Assembly: GCA_031282085.1 (NCBI GenBank)
Contig: JAITEK010000016.1
Coordinates: 1 to 8,278 of the forward strand
Direction of reading: 5' to 3'
Length of the DNA stretch: 8,278 nt
DNA from: Coriobacteriales bacterium
GTDB taxonomy: Bacteria; Actinomycetota; Coriobacteriia; Coriobacteriales; UBA8131
Position 1 is the first letter of the stretch; each line of letters opens with the position of its first letter. The notes under the pieces are model-generated. The model was not told where the DNA came from, searched no databases, and worked only from the letters and a program-made list of their open reading frames with translations. This document shows, piece after piece, positions 6,635-8,278 of this stretch. A program made the translations under genes and the position numbers.

Positions 6635-8050
6635 ATGACAAAGGGCAAGCGAACAAGTGAGGTCTCCGCGCTGCTCAGGGATGCTTTGCCCTGCATCCAC
6701 ACTGCGAGCTTGCCGGGGCCGATGGCGGCTTCGATCCTCGCGCGCAGGCAGCAAGCGCTGCCTGCCGGCATCGCCTCGGTGTACCCCTGCGTCATCAAGC
6801 GAGGGGAGGGCGCCATGCTTGAGGACGTGGACGGCAACCTGTTCCTGGATTGGGTGGGCGGCGTCGGCGTGCTCAACATCGGCTACAGCCACCCCGAGGT
6901 TGTTGAGGCGGCGCGCGAGCAGGCGGGGCGCTTCTTCCACTCGATGATGAACATCACCACGCATGAGCCGTATGTCGAGTTGGCCGAGGAGCTCAACGAC
7001 ATCGTCCCTGTGCGCGATCAGCGGCGCAAGACGATGTTTGCCAACTCCGGCGCCGAGGCGATAGAGAACGCCGTGAAGCTCGTGCGCGCTGCGACGGGAC
7101 GGCCGAATATCATCGTCTTTGAGGGAGCCTTCCATGGGCGGACGCTGCTTGCGGCTACGATGACGGGGAAGCGCGCCTACTCCGAGGGCCTGGGGCCCTT
7201 TCCCGATGGCGTCTGCCGCGTGGAATTCCCTCATCTGTACCGCAAGCCTCAGGGTTTTACGGATGCCCAGGCGATAGACTACGCCCTCGAGCGGCTTGAG
7301 GACGCCCTGGTGCAGCAGTCGCCTCCCCAACAGACGGCGGCGATAGTATTGGAGCCGATACAGGGCGAGGGAGGGTTTGTCCCTGCGCCCTTTGATTGGG
7401 TGAGGAGCGTGCGCGAGTTGTGCGACCGCTACGGCATCCTGCTTGTCGCCGATGAGATACAGACCGGTTTTGCCCGCTCGGGCAGGATGTTCGTCAGCGA
7501 CTACTGGGCGGAGGGCGGCTTTGCCCCCGATGTCATCGTTACGGCGAAATCGCTCGCGGCGGGGCTTCCGCTCAGTGCCGTTACCGCCTCCGCGCGACTT
7601 TTTGACGCCGTGAGACCCGGGCTTATCGGCGGAACCTACGGTGGTAACGCCGTGGCCTGTGCCGCCGCTCTCAAGGTGCTGGAGATAATCCGCCGCGACC
7701 GTCTCTGCGAGCGAGCGCTCCACATAGCACAGGTGGCGCGTGAGGCCTTTACCACCTGGAAGCAGCGATGGCCGCAGCTCGGCGATGTGCGCGGCATCGG
7801 CTCGATGATGGGCCTTGAGTTCGTTGAAGACCCTACGAGCAAGAAGCCTGCCGCGGGCCTGGTAGAGGCCATCGTTGAGGAGGCGGCGCACAAAGGTCTG
7901 CTCGTTGAGAGCGCCGGCGTCTACGGCAACGTCATCCGCTTCCTCTGCCCCCTCGTGGTAAATGATTTCCAGCTACAAGCCGGTCTCACCATCCTCGAGG
8001 ACGCCATCCGCGAGAATCTCAACTCGCCAACAACGACACAAGAACGCTGA
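6635..8050 (+). CDS. gabT: Class III PLP aminotransferase, 4-aminobutyrate aminotransferase-like
   Basis: This 471-residue enzyme most likely moves the amino group of 4-aminobutyrate (or a related omega-amino acid such as ornithine, lysine or 5-aminovalerate) to 2-oxoglutarate, in the cytoplasm. PLP-site residues are in place: SGAEA (138-142), FHGRT with Arg169, GEGG with Glu245, VADEIQTG with Asp273 and Gln276, Schiff-base Lys305 in TAKSLAAG, and GGTYGGN (332-338). By alignment from memory, Arg169 and Glu245 correspond to substrate-site Arg141 and Glu211 of E. coli GabT. It is longer than E. coli GabT at the N-terminus (about 28 extra residues before the GPMAASIL block), a layout shared with broad-specificity archaeal and actinobacterial relatives. 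GAGGG (6623-6627) precedes ATG 6635 at seven bases. Acetylornithine aminotransferase is less likely because no arginine genes adjoin and the GVGVLNIGYSHP region is GabT-like. Confidence 0.9.
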   Translation: MTKGKRTSEVSALLRDALPCIHTASLPGPMAASILARRQQALPAGIASVYPCVIKRGEGAMLEDVDGNLFLDWVGGVGVLNIGYSHPEVVEAAREQAGRFFHSMMNITTHEPYVELAEELNDIVPVRDQRRKTMFANSGAEAIENAVKLVRAATGRPNIIVFEGAFHGRTLLAATMTGKRAYSEGLGPFPDGVCRVEFPHLYRKPQGFTDAQAIDYALERLEDALVQQSPPQQTAAIVLEPIQGEGGFVPAPFDWVRSVRELCDRYGILLVADEIQTGFARSGRMFVSDYWAEGGFAPDVIVTAKSLAAGLPLSAVTASARLFDAVRPGLIGGTYGGNAVACAAALKVLEIIRRDRLCERALHIAQVAREAFTTWKQRWPQLGDVRGIGSMMGLEFVEDPTSKKPAAGLVEAIVEEAAHKGLLVESAGVYGNVIRFLCPLVVNDFQLQAGLTILEDAIRENLNSPTTTQER

Positions 8051-8066
8051 CTCACGTACCTCCATC

Positions 8067-8092
8067 ATCCCGGCTTTATGCCGGATCTTTTT
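8067..8092 (+). terminator. Intrinsic terminator after the aminotransferase gene
   Basis: CCGGC (8070-8074) and GCCGG (8080-8084) pair around TTTAT. The stem extends by two more A-T pairs if C8069 is bulged. CTTTTT follows directly (8087-8092). It lies 17 bases past the stop codon. The core GGCTTTATGCC is the reverse complement of the core of the palindrome at 2489-2509. Confidence 0.75.
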
Positions 8093-8112
8093 GTCTGTCA
8101 TTCCCAAAAAGA

Positions 8113-8135
8113 AACCACAGGCTATGCCTGTGGTT
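8113..8135. repeat. Subterminal hairpin of the IS left end, also a leftward terminator-like structure
   Basis: AACCACAGGC (8113-8122) and GCCTGTGGTT (8126-8135) form a perfect 10-bp stem around TAT. In this family such a hairpin is what TnpA binds at the left end. Read on the - strand, the stem is followed by TC and TTTTT, so it also has the form of an intrinsic terminator for leftward transcription. Together with the rightward terminator at 8067-8092 the junction looks insulated in both directions. GAAACC (8111-8116) could instead pair with GGTTTC (8144-8149). Confidence 0.75.
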
Positions 8136-8160
8136 GCCTCAGAGGTTTCACCATAAGAGA

Positions 8161-8227
8161 CTCTCCTGTCCTATGATGTATCCGCGATGGCTCAGATCGC
8201 ATAAGGACATACGACAAGACAGGAGAG
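8161..8227 (+). promoter_or_regulatory. Long inverted repeat that would sequester the tnpA ribosome binding site
   Basis: CTCTCCTGTC (8161-8170) is the exact complement of GACAGGAGAG (8218-8227), which contains the ribosome binding site AGGAG (8221-8225), five bases from the tnpA ATG. Inside the 47-base loop a second stem forms between GCGAT (8184-8188) and ATCGC (8196-8200) around GGCTCAG. An alternative stem, GTCCTATG (8168-8175) with CATAAGGAC (8200-8208, one bulged A), would compete with the outer one. In Salmonella IS200 an inverted repeat in the tnpA leader is known to hide the ribosome binding site and keep transposase low; this one is placed to do the same. Confidence 0.75.
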
Positions 8228-8230
8228 CAT

Positions 8231-8278
8231 ATGAGGAATTTAAGCCTAGCACACACTACGTGGGATTGCACATACCAC
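8231..8278 (+). CDS. tnpA: IS200/IS605-family Y1 transposase TnpA, first 16 codons only
   Basis: The visible N-terminus MRNLSLAHTTWDCTYH closely resembles the start of IS200 transposases (SLAHTRWNCKYHIVF). These HUH single-strand nucleases cut and rejoin the hairpin-bearing ends of the element during replication, using one catalytic Tyr. The HUH motif and the Tyr lie downstream of the window, so integrity cannot be judged. AGGAG at 8221-8225 gives a strong ribosome binding site with five-base spacing, although it is buried in the leader stem described at 8161-8227. The gene is too short here to be seen by length alone; recognition rests on the motif and on the structured left end in front of it. 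Confidence 0.82.
   Translation, partial: MRNLSLAHTTWDCTYH

Larger units (their letters stand above)
8104..8278 (+). mobile_element. Left end of an IS200/IS605-family insertion sequence, truncated by the window
   Basis: Three features in the expected order identify the element: a subterminal imperfection-free hairpin (8113-8135), a long inverted repeat over the ribosome binding site (8161-8227) and the start of a TnpA Y1 transposase (8231). Elements of this family have no terminal inverted repeats; their ends are subterminal hairpins recognised as single-stranded DNA, and they insert 3' of a short specific target without duplicating it. The exact left edge cannot be fixed without an empty site; it probably lies between about 8093 and 8112. 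The remainder, including any tnpB/IscB-type gene, is outside the window. Confidence 0.8.

Noticed and set aside
6101..7891. A 596-codon open frame on the - strand opposite the small protein and aminotransferase genes.
   Set aside because: Shadow of the aminotransferase gene; low-complexity, Arg/His-rich product without motifs.
6635..8050. Acetylornithine aminotransferase (ArgD) of arginine synthesis.
   Set aside because: No arginine genes adjoin, the N-terminus is extended, and the active-site blocks follow GabT more closely; not excluded, since class III enzymes overlap in substrate.
7962..8156. A 64-codon + strand frame across the end of the aminotransferase gene and into the IS end.
   Set aside because: It runs through a terminator and the IS hairpin, has no ribosome binding site and no recognisable content.

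Overview
The window is GC-rich, densely coded DNA in which every complete gene reads on the + strand. It looks like a Gram-positive (monoderm) bacterium of the high-GC actinobacterial type. The zinc-uptake binding protein has features I associate with Firmicutes and Coriobacteriia, and the MacAB-like exporter has no outer-membrane channel gene beside it. A member of the class Coriobacteriia (for example Eggerthellaceae) would fit, but this is an inference from protein style, not a proven assignment.

Layout. (1) 1-2405: a metal-uptake ABC operon of the ZnuABC/cluster 9 type. The 3' part of the substrate-binding protein gene is followed, with no gap or a 1-nt overlap, by the ATPase and the membrane permease. 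(2) 2406-2747: an intergenic stretch packed with four short perfect palindromes, a T-tract and an 11-bp direct repeat; it probably ends the zinc operon and contains a dispersed palindromic repeat. (3) 2748-6484: a four-gene unit of membrane fusion protein, MacB/LolD-type ATPase, MacB-type permease and a small single-pass membrane protein of unknown function. The fusion protein and the small protein have Gly-rich tails, and the permease has a Gly/Ser-rich insert. (4) 6485-6634: a short intergenic region with a 17-nt palindrome and a possible promoter. (5) 6635-8050: a class III PLP aminotransferase that closely resembles 4-aminobutyrate aminotransferase (GabT), followed by a hairpin/T-tract terminator. 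(6) About 8104-8278: the left end of an IS200/IS605-family insertion sequence, cut off by the window edge. It shows a subterminal hairpin, a long inverted repeat that would hide the ribosome binding site, and the first 16 codons of the Y1 transposase TnpA.

Functionally, the first operon takes up zinc (or manganese). The second most likely exports a peptide, drug or lipid-like substrate out of the membrane. The aminotransferase stands alone as a catabolic enzyme. Two intergenic regions 5.5 kb apart share the same arrangement (palindrome with the core GGCATAAAGCC, then a T-tract, then GTCATTC). The IS left end begins right after this arrangement in the second copy, which suggests that the IS landed in or beside a resident repeat. 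I saw no CRISPR array, tRNA, rRNA or clearly new multi-gene system. The most unusual items are the small fourth gene of the exporter unit, the extra lipoyl-like segment in the fusion protein, the Cys-rich tail of the zinc ATPase and the repeat/IS junction.
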